Source: an uncultured Bacillota bacterium (GTDB lineage: Bacteria; Bacillota_I; Bacilli_A; RFN20; CAG-826). From it: a stretch of DNA of 46,778 nt. Where the stretch lies: assembly GCA_949298195.1 (NCBI GenBank), contig CASFVT010000032.1:1-46778 (forward strand), given 5' to 3'. Shown here piece after piece: positions 32,278-40,298 of this stretch. The notes under the pieces are model-generated. The model was not told the origin of the DNA. It searched no databases and saw nothing but the letters and a program-made list of their open reading frames with translations. A program made the position numbers and the translations under genes. Numbering within the stretch: position 1 is the stretch's first letter; each line of letters starts with the position of its first letter.

Positions 32278-32696
32278 AGCTAACCATCCTCGACACCCTT
32301 CTGGAAAACCCGCTCATCATCACCATCCTCATCGTCCTCGTCTTCGGGCTCCTCGTCGGCGGGGTCATCCTCATCAAGAAGTACGTTCCCTATTTCAAAA
32401 ACGACGACAAGCCGAAAACCCCCGAGGAAATCGCGGCCGAGGAGGTGAAGCGCCTCGTCGTCGACCCCGAGGAAGAGGAGAAGGAAGAGGAACTCGATAG
32501 AGCCAGCGAGGAACTCTCGCGGGAAAGCCGGGAAGCCCCGGAGGTAGACCATAGCGAAGAGGAACTCGCCCGGGCCACCCGCCCCATCGAGGAAAAAGAG
32601 GCCCTGGAGGCGATGCAGCGCTACGCCGCCGAACACCCCGAGGAAGGGGAAGCCGCCATTAGGGCCCGGGAGGAGCAAGGGGGAAAGGCGGAATAA
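32274..32696 (+). CDS. Small membrane protein with acidic cytoplasmic tail
   Basis: This 140-residue protein is not recognised. One membrane segment (residues 13-34, IITILIVLVFGLLVGGVIL) is followed by KKYVPYFKNDD and a long Glu/Arg-rich, probably helical or coiled-coil tail (45-140). Lys after the membrane segment suggests the tail faces the cytosol. ATG 32274 overlaps the Fic-like stop (ATGA). Its own stop TAA overlaps the presumed ATA start of hemW (ATAA), so the three genes form a coupled unit between lepA and hrcA. Confidence 0.75.
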   Translation: MKLTILDTLLENPLIITILIVLVFGLLVGGVILIKKYVPYFKNDDKPKTPEEIAAEEVKRLVVDPEEEEKEEELDRASEELSRESREAPEVDHSEEELARATRPIEEKEALEAMQRYAAEHPEEGEAAIRAREEQGGKAE

Positions 32697-33787
32697 AAGC
32701 CCGCGCCCTCTACATCCACATCCCCTTTTGCCGGCATTTCTGCCGCTATTGCTCCTTTGCCCGCGTCTATTACCGGCCCGACTGGGCCTTTTCCTATCTA
32801 AGGCGGCTCCGCGAGGACCTCGCTTCCTTCAAAGGGGAGGAAGGGCGCTTCCTGAGCATCTACCTCGGTGGGGGAACCCCCTCGGTCCTCCCCCCGGAAC
32901 TCCTCGCGCCCCTTCTCGAGGAACTGAGGCCCCTCCTCCAGCCGGGCGGGGAATTCGATTTCGAGTGCAATCCCGAGGACGTCGACGCTGCGCTGGCGGC
33001 CCTCCTTGACGAAAAGGGGGTCAATCGGGTTTCCCTCGGCCTCCAGTCGAGCCGGGGTAGCGCCCTCCTTTTCCTCGGCCGCCATCACGACTTCGCGACC
33101 GTGGGGAAAGCGGTGGGGCACCTCCGTTCCGCCGGGATCAAGCGTCTCAGCCTCGACCTCATCTACGGCCTTCCCGGGGAAACCCTCGACGAGGTCGAGA
33201 TGGACGTCGAGGCGCTCCTGAGCCTCGATCCCGGCCACTTCTCGGCCTATTCCCTCGAGATCAAGGACGGGACGCCCCTCGAGAGGAAGGGGCTCCACGA
33301 ACGCCCCGATGCGGTTCTCAAGGAGCATTCGAGCCTCATCAAGGAAAAGGCCCGGGAGCGCGGTTACCTCCATTACGAGGTCTCGAGCTTCGCTAGACCT
33401 GGCGAGGAGAGCCGCCACAATCTCGTCTATTGGCACGACGAACCCTACGTCGGCCTCGGGATGGGCGCGGCCGGTTTCGAAGACGGGATCCGCTACGTCA
33501 ACCCCTCGACCCTCGTCGCCTACCTGTCAAAGGCCCCGCGGACGGAAGAGCACCCCTCGCTTGAAGAGGAAAGAGAATACTTTCTCCTCACCAACCTCCG
33601 CCTTGCCGCCGGCTTCCGCCTCGCGGAGGCCGCCCGGCGGTTCGGGGATTCCTTCGTCGAATCCTTGCTCGGGAAAGCCCGCCCCTTTTTGCATAACGGC
33701 CTCCTTCTACTCGAGGAGGGTTCTCTCCGCCCAAGCGAAGAGGGGCTCGATCTCCTCGACTACGTCCTGCGCGGGCTTTTCGCCTAG
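32693..33787 (+). CDS. hemW: HemW-like radical SAM protein with apparent ATA start
   Basis: This 364-residue member of the HemN/HemW family, a heme chaperone or coproporphyrinogen oxidase-like radical SAM protein, is placed just before hrcA as in Bacillus. It begins KARALYIHIPFCRHFCRYC with the CxxxCxxC cluster motif. It then has YLGGGTPSVLP, FECNPED, NRVSLGLQSS, LSLDLIYGLPGET, HYEVSSFARPGEESRHN and the C-terminal HemW domain. The frame has an upstream TAG at 32660-32662. Between it and the conserved IHIPFC motif there is no ATG, GTG or TTG. ATA 32693 lies in an ATAA overlap with the previous stop, preceded by GGGGGAAAGG. One G-to-A change from the common ATGA overlap would explain it. Earliest conventional start (GTG 33101) would delete the Fe-S motif. 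Confidence 0.88.
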   Translation: MKARALYIHIPFCRHFCRYCSFARVYYRPDWAFSYLRRLREDLASFKGEEGRFLSIYLGGGTPSVLPPELLAPLLEELRPLLQPGGEFDFECNPEDVDAALAALLDEKGVNRVSLGLQSSRGSALLFLGRHHDFATVGKAVGHLRSAGIKRLSLDLIYGLPGETLDEVEMDVEALLSLDPGHFSAYSLEIKDGTPLERKGLHERPDAVLKEHSSLIKEKARERGYLHYEVSSFARPGEESRHNLVYWHDEPYVGLGMGAAGFEDGIRYVNPSTLVAYLSKAPRTEEHPSLEEEREYFLLTNLRLAAGFRLAEAARRFGDSFVESLLGKARPFLHNGLLLLEEGSLRPSEEGLDLLDYVLRGLFA

Positions 33788-33806
33788 GGGACGCCTCCCG
33801 ATTTTG

Positions 33807-33833
33807 GTGGCACTCTCATATTGACAGTGCTAA
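33807..33833. promoter_or_regulatory. CIRCE operator
   Basis: GTGGCACTC, 9-base spacer, CAGTGCTAA matches the CIRCE consensus TTAGCACTC-N9-GAGTGCTAA with two left-arm and one right-arm differences. HrcA, encoded just downstream, binds CIRCE as a dimer and is stabilised by GroEL in known systems. Confidence 0.93.
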
Positions 33834-33848
33834 TGCCTTTCCTATAAT
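33821..33848 (+). promoter_or_regulatory. hrcA operon promoter
   Basis: A perfect TTGACA (33821-33826) is followed by a 16-base spacer and TATAAT (33843-33848). The -35 lies inside CIRCE, so HrcA binding would block polymerase. A leader hairpin follows at 33856-33878 (GGCAA, CCGG-GAGA-CCGG, TTGCC), then AAAGGGG as Shine-Dalgarno. Confidence 0.93.
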
Positions 33849-33893
33849 AGGGCTTGGCAACCGGGAGACCGGATTGCCAGAAAGGGGCTAGCG

Positions 33894-35018
33894 ATGACTT
33901 CCCGCGACGAAATCCTAAAGCTGATCATCGAGCATTTCATCAAGACGTGCGAGCCGGTCGGGAGCAAGGTCCTCAAGGAGGCCTACGGTCTCGAGGAGTG
34001 CTCGGCCAGCATCCGTTCGGCCATGGGGATGCTCGAGGCCGACGGCTACATCGAGAAACCGCATGCCGCGGCCGGGCGGGTCCCGACCGCCAAGGGCTAC
34101 GCCTACTACGTCGACCATCTCCGCCATGGCGGGGTCGACGAGACGGCCAAGAACGCCCTCCAGGGCATCCTCTCGGAGAAGAGCAAGTCGATTGAGGAGG
34201 TCATGCGGCAAAGCTGCGAGGTCCTCTCGTCGATGACCAACCTCGCCTCGGCCGTCCTCGGCCAGGGCGGGAAGGAGGAACGCCTCGTTTCCATCCAGTT
34301 GATTCCCCTCGGTGGGACGACGGCCTCGGCCGTCTTCGTCACCGACAAGGGCTACGTCGAGCACAAGACGTTCGTGATGGAGGAAGGCTCCTCCCCCGAG
34401 CGCCTCGCCTCGACGGTGAAGCTCATCAACGACCGGTTGACCGGCACCCCGATCGGGGAGCTGGTCGCCAAGCTCGAGGCCATGCGGCCCCTCCTCGAGG
34501 ACTTCCTCCTCGGGCAGGAGGTCCTCTACGACGCCATCATGGGGGCCCTCGCCGAGCTCCAGACGGAGCGCATCTCCGTCTACGGGGCCAAGGAACTCAT
34601 GAAACAGCCCGAATTCCAGGACGTCGACTCCCTCAAGCGCCTGTTGAGGGCCCTCGAGGATCCCGGGCGCCTCGTCGAAGGGGTCTCTTCCGGGAAGAAA
34701 AAGGACGTCGACGGGGTCGAGATCGCCCTCGGGGAGGATGAACTCGAAGGGCTCGCCATCGTCTCGGCGAGCGTCGACATCCCCTCGAACCCCGGGGTGA
34801 GCCTCACCCTCCTCGGCCCGAAGCGGATGGATTACGCCCGGGCGATGGCCACCTTACGTTACTTTGCCGAGCAGCTCGACCGCTACTTCGGCGGGAAAGG
34901 AGACAGCACGTGGACGAAGAAAAAGGAAAGCAGCCCGGCGAAAAGCGCGGGGAAGACGAAGAAGACGCCCTCCTCGGCGAAGAAGAAGGCCAAGAAAGCC
35001 AACCCGAACCCGAGATAG
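33894..35018 (+). CDS. hrcA: Heat-inducible transcription repressor HrcA
   Basis: This 374-residue repressor of class I heat-shock genes has an N-terminal winged helix (SASIRSAMGMLEADGYIEKPHAA, residues about 35-60) and the following AGRVPTAKGYAYYVDHL. A GAF-like domain (about 120-330) ends GVSLTLLGPKRMDYARAMATLRYFAEQLDRYF in outline. The last 35 residues are a Lys/Ser/Pro tail (KKKESSPAKSAGKTKK onwards) beyond the usual family end. This tail is encoded by DNA that also encodes the acidic grpE N-terminus in another frame. ATG 33894 follows AAAGGGG. It is self-regulated through CIRCE. Confidence 0.95.
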   Translation: MTSRDEILKLIIEHFIKTCEPVGSKVLKEAYGLEECSASIRSAMGMLEADGYIEKPHAAAGRVPTAKGYAYYVDHLRHGGVDETAKNALQGILSEKSKSIEEVMRQSCEVLSSMTNLASAVLGQGGKEERLVSIQLIPLGGTTASAVFVTDKGYVEHKTFVMEEGSSPERLASTVKLINDRLTGTPIGELVAKLEAMRPLLEDFLLGQEVLYDAIMGALAELQTERISVYGAKELMKQPEFQDVDSLKRLLRALEDPGRLVEGVSSGKKKDVDGVEIALGEDELEGLAIVSASVDIPSNPGVSLTLLGPKRMDYARAMATLRYFAEQLDRYFGGKGDSTWTKKKESSPAKSAGKTKKTPSSAKKKAKKANPNPR

Positions 35019-35539
35019 ACCCATTGAAGAAGGCCGAGGAGGAGGCGGAGCACTGGAAGAACGAATACTACCGCGCCCTCGCCGACACCCAGAACCTCCG
35101 GAAATCGCTCGAGGAGGATTACCGCACGGCCCTCCGTTACCGTTCCGAAGGCTTCCTCGAGACGCTCATCCCGGCCCTCGATAGCTTCCACATCGCCCTC
35201 GAGGCGGTCCCGAACGGGGAGGAGGCGAAGAACTACCGGGTCGGCTTCCAATACATCTACAACCAGATCAAATCCTCCCTCGAACGCGAGGGAGTCAGCG
35301 AAATCGCCCCCGCCCCCGGCACGGAATTCGACAGCGCCTCGATGCACGCCCTCGAAACGGTGAGCGGCGGGAAGAAGGGCGAAGTCGCGAAGCTCCTCGC
35401 CAAGGGTTATCGCCTCCACGAGAAAATGGTCCGTCCGGCCATGGTCTCGGTCTACGAAGGCGAAAAGGAGGAAGCGCCCGCCCCCGGGATCGAAAGCGGG
35501 GACGGCCTAGAGACAAAAGAAGGGGCCAATAGGGCCTAG
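34910..35539 (+). CDS. grpE: GrpE nucleotide exchange factor
   Basis: This 209-residue co-chaperone releases ADP from DnaK. A long acidic N-terminus (residues 1-45) leads into the dimerising helix (AEHWKNEYYRALADTQNLRK) and a C-terminal beta domain with EFDSASMHALET, GEVAKLLAKGYRLHEKMVRPAMV. Start GTG 34910 is supported by AAAGGAG at 34896-34902, seven bases away. It overlaps hrcA out of frame by 109 bases. An in-frame TTG at 35024, past the hrcA stop, has no Shine-Dalgarno and would remove the acidic tail. Second gene of the CIRCE operon. Confidence 0.93.
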   Translation: MDEEKGKQPGEKRGEDEEDALLGEEEGQESQPEPEIDPLKKAEEEAEHWKNEYYRALADTQNLRKSLEEDYRTALRYRSEGFLETLIPALDSFHIALEAVPNGEEAKNYRVGFQYIYNQIKSSLEREGVSEIAPAPGTEFDSASMHALETVSGGKKGEVAKLLAKGYRLHEKMVRPAMVSVYEGEKEEAPAPGIESGDGLETKEGANRA

Positions 35540-35557
35540 GAAAGGAGAAACATTCTC

Positions 35558-37381
35558 ATGGCAAAGGAAATCATCGTCGGCATCGACCTCGGCACCACCA
35601 ACTCCGTCATCTCGTACATGCAGGCGGACGGCAAGGTCAAGGTCATCCCGAATCCGGAAGGCACGAACACCACTCCCTCGGTCGTCGCCTTCAAATCGAG
35701 CGGGGAGGAAATCGTCGGCAACGCCGCCAAGCGGCAGATGATCACCAACCCCGACACCGTCCGGAGCGCCAAGCGGCACATCGGGACGGCCGACAAGTTC
35801 CACATCGCCTGCCTCAACAAGGACTTCACCCCGCAGGAAATCTCGGCCAAGGTCCTCTCTTACATGAAGGGCTACGCCGAGAAGAGCATCGGGCAGGAAA
35901 TCAAGAAGGCGGTCATCACCGTTCCGGCCTACTTCAACGACGCCCAACGCCAGGCCACCAAGGACGCCGGCACCATCGCCGGTCTCGACGTCGTCAGGAT
36001 CATCAACGAGCCGACGGCCTCTTGCCTCGCCTATGGCCTCGACTCGAACAAGTCCGGCAAGGTCCTCGTCTTCGACCTCGGGGGCGGCACCCTCGACGTC
36101 TCGATCCTCGATATCGGGGACGGCACCTTCCAGGTCCTCTCGACGGCCGGGGATACCCACCTCGGCGGCGACGACTGGGATCATGCCATCGCCGACTGGA
36201 TCCGGGCCCAGATCAAGATCGAGACCGGGGCCGATTTGAACGACAAGATGGCCGAGCAGCGCTTCCTCGACGCGGCCGAGAAGGCCAAGATCGAGCTGAG
36301 CAGCTCGGTCGAGACGACCATCTCCCTCCCCTTCATCGGGATGGGGAAGGCCGGCCCGATCAACTACGAAGGTACCCTCACCCGGGCCAAGTTCCAGGAA
36401 ATGACCCGGAACCTCCTCGAGCGCTGCAAGGAGCCGATGGAGCGGGCCATGAAGGATGCCGGCCTCTCTTATGGCGAGATCGGCGACGTCCTCATGATCG
36501 GCGGTTCCATCCGGATGCCGGCCGTCCAGGAAATGGTCGAGGCCGCGACCGGTCACCGGCTCAACATGTCGGTCAACCCCGATGAGGCCGTCTCCATCGG
36601 GGCAGCCATCCAAGGCGCGGTCATCGCCGGCGACGTGAAGGACGTCGTCCTCCTCGACGTCACGCCCCTCACCCTCGGCATCGAGACCCTCGGTGGGGTG
36701 ATGACCCCCCTCATCGAGCGGAACACGACCATCCCGACCACCAAGAGCCAAGTCTTCTCGACCGCCCAGGACAACCAGCCGGCCGTCGACATCATGGTCT
36801 ATCAAGGCGAACGCCCGATGGCCCACGACAACAAGCTCCTCGGCCATTTCACCCTCTCGGGCATCAAGGCGGCTCCCCGTGGGACCCCGCGGATCGAGGT
36901 GACCTTCTCCATCGACGTCAACGGCATCGTCAAGGTGGCCGCCAAGGACCTCGATAGCGGCAAGAGCACCGACATCACCATCTCCGGGAGCAACGGCCTC
37001 TCCAAGGAAGACATCGACCGGATGATCAGGGAAGCCGAGGAGAACAAGGCGGCCGACCAGAAGAGGAAAGACGACGCCGAGGTCAAAAACAAGGCCCAGA
37101 CCTACGTCGACGAGATCAACAAGGTCCTCGTCGAACAGGGCGACAAGCTCGACGAGAAGAGCAAAAACGACATGATGGCCCTCCGCGACGAAGCCCAGGG
37201 CGCCATCAGTAGCGACAACATCGACAAGCTCCGCGAGATCGTCGGGCGCCTCGAGGACATGGCGGCCAAGGCCGCCTCGGCCCAGGCTTCGGCTTCTAAT
37301 GCCGGGGGCGCCGACACGGCGACCCCGGGGAGTAGCCCCGACGACGTCGTCGACGCCGACTTCACCGACAAGAAGGCATAA
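35558..37381 (+). CDS. dnaK: Chaperone DnaK (Hsp70)
   Basis: This 607-residue ATP-dependent chaperone has phosphate-1 loop [54 protein letters not shown] (phosphate-2) and [11 protein letters not shown] (adenosine). The substrate-binding domain starts around [14 protein letters not shown]. The C-terminus is Ala/Ser/Gly/Asp-rich and ends [12 protein letters not shown], the typical EEVD-like acidic end of bacterial DnaK. ATG 35558 follows AAAGGAG (35541-35547). IGGSIRMP has Ile where Gly-Gly-Ser-Thr/Ser-Arg is usual, a mild variant. It lies between grpE and dnaJ under CIRCE control. Confidence 0.98.
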   Translation: MAKEIIVGIDLGTTNSVISYMQADGKVKVIPNPEGTNTTPSVVAFKSSGEEIVGNAAKRQMITNPDTVRSAKRHIGTADKFHIACLNKDFTPQEISAKVLSYMKGYAEKSIGQEIKKAVITVPAYFNDAQRQATKDAGTIAGLDVVRIINEPTASCLAYGLDSNKSGKVLVFDLGGGTLDVSILDIGDGTFQVLSTAGDTHLGGDDWDHAIADWIRAQIKIETGADLNDKMAEQRFLDAAEKAKIELSSSVETTISLPFIGMGKAGPINYEGTLTRAKFQEMTRNLLERCKEPMERAMKDAGLSYGEIGDVLMIGGSIRMPAVQEMVEAATGHRLNMSVNPDEAVSIGAAIQGAVIAGDVKDVVLLDVTPLTLGIETLGGVMTPLIERNTTIPTTKSQVFSTAQDNQPAVDIMVYQGERPMAHDNKLLGHFTLSGIKAAPRGTPRIEVTFSIDVNGIVKVAAKDLDSGKSTDITISGSNGLSKEDIDRMIREAEENKAADQKRKDDAEVKNKAQTYVDEINKVLVEQGDKLDEKSKNDMMALRDEAQGAISSDNIDKLREIVGRLEDMAAKAASAQASASNAGGADTATPGSSPDDVVDADFTDKKA

Positions 37382-37390
37382 TCGGGCTTT

Positions 37391-37410
37391 GGGGGAGCAA
37401 ACGCTCCCCC
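37391..37410 (+). other. Hairpin between dnaK and dnaJ
   Basis: GGGGGAGC-AAAC-GCTCCCCC is a perfect 8-bp stem, 9 bases after the dnaK stop. No U-run follows, so it is not a standard terminator. It may stabilise the dnaK 3' end after processing and lower dnaJ levels (inference). Confidence 0.7.
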
Positions 37411-37436
37411 TCATCCATCTTTAGAAGGAGGCCAAT

Positions 37437-38579
37437 ATGGCAGAGAAACGCGACTACTACGAAGTGCTTGGCCTCAAGAAAGGGGCTGACAAGGCCGAGA
37501 TAACCAAGGCCTACCGTTCCTTGGCCAAGAAATACCACCCCGACATCAACAAAAGCCCGGATGCCCCGAAGAAATTCGAGGAGATCCAGGAAGCCTACGA
37601 CGTCCTCCGCGACGACCAGAAAAGGGCCCAGTACGACCGCTTCGGGCATGCCGCCTTCGAAAACGGCTCCTCGATGGGCGGCGGGGCTGGTAACCCCTTC
37701 GCCGGGGGCTTTTCCTCGGCCGGGTTCGGCGACGTCGACCTCGGCGACATCTTCTCCTCCTTCTTCGGCGGGGGGATGGGCGGCCGCCGGCGGGGCGGGA
37801 GCACCGGTCCAAGGAAGGGCGAGGACACCCTTTACCGGGTGAACGTCTCCTTCATGGACGCGGTGAAGGGGAAGAAGGTCGTCATCCCGGTCACCTACGA
37901 CGAGCCGTGCAGCCACTGCCATGGCACCGGGGCCGAGACCCCGAACGACTACGTGAACTGCCCCGATTGCGGGGGCAGTGGCCATGTCCGGACGCGTCAG
38001 CAGACCATCTTCGGGGTGATGGAGCAGGAAAGAACGTGCGAACGCTGCCACGGGAGCGGGAAAATCGCCCGGCGGGCCTGCTCGAGTTGCGGCGGGGCCG
38101 GCTATACCCGGGTCAAGAAGGACCTCGAGGTCCAGATCCCGGCCGGCATCGCCTCGGGCCAGCAGATCCGCGTCCAAGGGCGCGGGGGGCGCGGCTCCGG
38201 CGGGGGCCCCAACGGCGACCTCTACGTCGAGGTGAACGTCGAGCGGAGCGCGAGCTTCCGCCGGGAAGGCAACGACATCCACGTCGACCTCGAGCTGAGC
38301 TTCGTCGAATGCGCCCTCGGGACGAGCCGCGAGGTCGAGACGGTCTACGGGCCCGTCGAGGTCGAGATCCCGGCCGGCACCCAGCCCTCCCAGATCCTCA
38401 AGCTCAAGGGCAAGGGAATCAAGGACCTCCGGAGCGGGCGCCCGGGCGACCAATACCTCCACGTGAACGTGAGGACCCCCACCAACCTGAACGACCGCCA
38501 GAAGGAACTGCTCGCCTCCTTCGAGGAAGAGGAGGAGAAGAAAAACGGCAAGTGGTGGAACCGTTTCCGGAAAAGCTAG
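37437..38579 (+). CDS. dnaJ: Chaperone DnaJ (Hsp40)
   Basis: This 380-residue type I Hsp40 has a J domain (residues 4-68) with the HPD motif in YHPDINK that stimulates DnaK ATPase, followed by a Gly/Phe-rich region (about 75-125). Four zinc-finger repeats are present: [24 protein letters not shown] and CSSCGGAG. C-terminal substrate-binding domains follow with [19 protein letters not shown] and [13 protein letters not shown] 37437 follows AAGGAGG at 37425-37431. Last gene of the hrcA operon, with a terminator after it. The usual next gene, prmA, is absent. Confidence 0.97.
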   Translation: MAEKRDYYEVLGLKKGADKAEITKAYRSLAKKYHPDINKSPDAPKKFEEIQEAYDVLRDDQKRAQYDRFGHAAFENGSSMGGGAGNPFAGGFSSAGFGDVDLGDIFSSFFGGGMGGRRRGGSTGPRKGEDTLYRVNVSFMDAVKGKKVVIPVTYDEPCSHCHGTGAETPNDYVNCPDCGGSGHVRTRQQTIFGVMEQERTCERCHGSGKIARRACSSCGGAGYTRVKKDLEVQIPAGIASGQQIRVQGRGGRGSGGGPNGDLYVEVNVERSASFRREGNDIHVDLELSFVECALGTSREVETVYGPVEVEIPAGTQPSQILKLKGKGIKDLRSGRPGDQYLHVNVRTPTNLNDRQKELLASFEEEEEKKNGKWWNRFRKS

Positions 38580-38586
38580 CGCCTCG

Positions 38587-38606
38587 GGGCCCATGGGGCC
38601 CTTTTT
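38587..38606 (+). terminator. Terminator of the hrcA-grpE-dnaK-dnaJ operon
   Basis: GGGCCC-ATG-GGGCCC forms a 6-bp GC stem directly followed by TTTTT, 8 bases after the dnaJ stop. Confidence 0.88.
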
Positions 38607-38631
38607 CGGTCGTTGTTCCTTCCCCCGGCGG

Positions 38632-38660
38632 TTTACTTCGTTCGCCCCGCTCCCTATACT
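38632..38660 (+). promoter_or_regulatory. Promoter of the membrane protein-guaD operon
   Basis: TTTACT (38632-38637), 17-base spacer, TATACT (38655-38660). Expected start is about 38667, giving a leader of about 24 bases with GGGGGA before ATG 38691. Confidence 0.7.
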
Positions 38661-38690
38661 TTCCTTAATCGGAAAAACGGGGGAATGGGC

Positions 38691-39374
38691 ATGCTCAAGG
38701 AAGATTACCGGTCGATCAACGTGCGCGAAGGCGACGAGGACTACGTCGCCGAGAACTACGCGATGTTCGGCTTCCGCCTCGTCAACAAGGAGACGGTCGT
38801 CTTTTCCGACGAGCGGAGCCACCGCGACTTCGTGCTCTATTCCCGGAACGGGCCTTTCTACGTCGAGAAGCCAATCTATTCGAGCATCGTCCGCTACAGC
38901 AAGCTGACCTTCTCCCGCCCCTTGTCGAATCCCAACTACGCCTTCGAGAAGGCGTGGGGGGACGTCTACGAAAACCTCCGCAAAGACGGGGCGTATCTCG
39001 CGATAAGCGCCCATAACGAGGAAGGGAAGGCCCGTCGCTCGTTCTCCCTCATCTTCCTCTTCCTCGTCCTTCTAATCGGGCCGGTCGTCGCCCTGGTGCT
39101 CCTATACCATAAGGGTGGGATCTTCGACCTTTCCGCGACTGGCGCCTACGGGGCTTGGGTACTCATGGCCATCGCCCTATTCGCCCTCCTGGCCATCGCC
39201 ATCGACGTCGGAACGGCCCTCTACCACCGTCTGGTGGCCTCTTCGGTCAAGAAGGATCTCGTGAGGATCTCGACGATCGAACGCGATTTCATCCGGGCGA
39301 TGCGGACGGGGAATTCCCGCCCGAGCTTTCCCTTTTCGAAGGTGATGGAGATCGAGGCGAGGTACCGCCGCTAG
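38691..39374 (+). CDS. Hypothetical membrane protein with two membrane segments
   Basis: This 227-residue protein is not recognised. The N-terminal half (1-115) is a soluble region rich in aromatic and charged residues (FVLYSRNGPFYVEKPIYSSIV). Two strong membrane segments follow at about 123-143 (SLIFLFLVLLIGPVVALVLL) and 155-178 (WVLMAIALFALLAIAIDVG). A basic C-terminal tail of about 45 residues ends EARYRR. It starts at ATG 38691 after GGGGGA; ATG 38685 two codons upstream is too close to that Shine-Dalgarno. It is first in a run with guaD, a TM2 protein, rsmE and mtaB. No catalytic motif is visible. Confidence 0.75.
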   Translation: MLKEDYRSINVREGDEDYVAENYAMFGFRLVNKETVVFSDERSHRDFVLYSRNGPFYVEKPIYSSIVRYSKLTFSRPLSNPNYAFEKAWGDVYENLRKDGAYLAISAHNEEGKARRSFSLIFLFLVLLIGPVVALVLLYHKGGIFDLSATGAYGAWVLMAIALFALLAIAIDVGTALYHRLVASSVKKDLVRISTIERDFIRAMRTGNSRPSFPFSKVMEIEARYRR

Positions 39375-39393
39375 TCCGTAGAGAGGTTCGAGA

Positions 39394-39858
39394 ATGGACA
39401 AATTCATGGAAGAAGCCCTCCGCGAGGCCTATAAGGGCATCGAAGCGGGGGATGGAGGCCCCTTTGGGGCCGTCATCGTGAGGGATGGCGAGATCATCGG
39501 CCGCGGGCATAACCAGGTCATCAGAAACGGCGACCCGACTTGCCATGGCGAGATGATGGCCATCCACGATGCCTGCGCCCGGGTCGGGAGCTTCGACCTC
39601 TCCGGCTCGAGCATCTACACGACCGGCTATCCCTGCCCGATGTGCCTCGGGGCCATCCTTTGGGCCAACATCGAGCACGTCTATTACGGCTGCAACCTCC
39701 TCGACACCGAGAAGATCGGCTTCCGCGATTCCCGCTTCTATGAGATCAGCGAGGACGACGACAAGAAATCCGCCTTCATCGAGGAGCTCGGCCGGAAGGA
39801 ATGCCTCGAGCTTTACGAGGCCTATTCGAATAGCGAGAAGAAGAAGAAGGCTTATTGA
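39394..39858 (+). CDS. guaD: Guanine deaminase-like cytidine/deoxycytidylate deaminase family enzyme
   Basis: This 154-residue cytosolic zinc deaminase has the zinc and proton-shuttle motif CHGEMMAI (HxE) and PCPMCLGAILWA (PCxxC). The GGPFGAVIVRDGEIIGRGHNQV start, DPTCHGE context, and the C-terminal GFRDSRFYEI and final aromatic EAYSNSE...AY resemble Bacillus guanine deaminase rather than TadA, which targets tRNA. The product would convert guanine to xanthine. TadA or another base deaminase cannot be excluded by eye. ATG 39394 follows AGAGAGG. The next gene starts two bases after the stop. Confidence 0.8.
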   Translation: MDKFMEEALREAYKGIEAGDGGPFGAVIVRDGEIIGRGHNQVIRNGDPTCHGEMMAIHDACARVGSFDLSGSSIYTTGYPCPMCLGAILWANIEHVYYGCNLLDTEKIGFRDSRFYEISEDDDKKSAFIEELGRKECLELYEAYSNSEKKKKAY

Positions 39859-39860
39859 AG

Positions 39861-40298
39861 ATGCCGCGTTGTAGATCCTGCCACCGTGAGATAACCCGTT
39901 TCGACGACGACGTCTGCCCCTATTGCGGGGAAGCCCATCCCATCGAGGATGGCTACCTCACCAAGGACATGACGAAGTTCATCGACCCGGTCGAGGGAAG
40001 CAATTCCCTTTACAAGTCGAAGCGGAAGATCGTCTATCTCCTCCTTTCGTTTTTCCTCGGGGCCTTCGGGGCCGGGGACATCTACCTCGGGCGGCTCCGG
40101 GCGGCCGCGGCGACTTTTTTGCTCACCTCCATCTTCGTCGCCGGACTCGGGACGGCCCTTTATTTCCTCGTCCCGAGCCTCTCGGGCTTCGCCTTCCTCA
40201 TCGCCTACGCCCTCCCCTTCGCCGTCAGCGCCGGCAAAAGCGCCTACCTCTCGACCCGCGACGATCTCAAGGACAGCAACGGGGAGTTCCTCCGCTAG
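39861..40298 (+). CDS. Zinc-ribbon TM2 domain membrane protein
   Basis: This 145-residue protein has an N-terminal zinc ribbon (CRSCHREITRFDDDVCPYCGE, two CxxC knuckles at residues about 4-21) and a TM2 domain. The TM2 part begins KSKRKIVYLLLSFFLGAFGAGDIYLGR and holds two to three membrane segments (about 55-130). TM2 proteins are widespread and have no general assigned activity. It starts two bases after guaD and ends directly against the rsmE ATG, so it is co-transcribed. Confidence 0.87.
   Translation: MPRCRSCHREITRFDDDVCPYCGEAHPIEDGYLTKDMTKFIDPVEGSNSLYKSKRKIVYLLLSFFLGAFGAGDIYLGRLRAAAATFLLTSIFVAGLGTALYFLVPSLSGFAFLIAYALPFAVSAGKSAYLSTRDDLKDSNGEFLR

Noticed and set aside
33101-33787. hemW beginning at GTG 33101 (228 residues)
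   Set aside because: This start would remove the CxxxCxxC Fe-S motif and half of the radical SAM barrel, which are present in frame upstream. ATA 32693 is preferred.
35507-37414. A 635-codon minus-strand frame opposite dnaK
   Set aside because: Its Val/Asp/Gly/Leu-rich composition is the typical mirror of a C-ending-codon gene. dnaK on the other strand is unmistakable.
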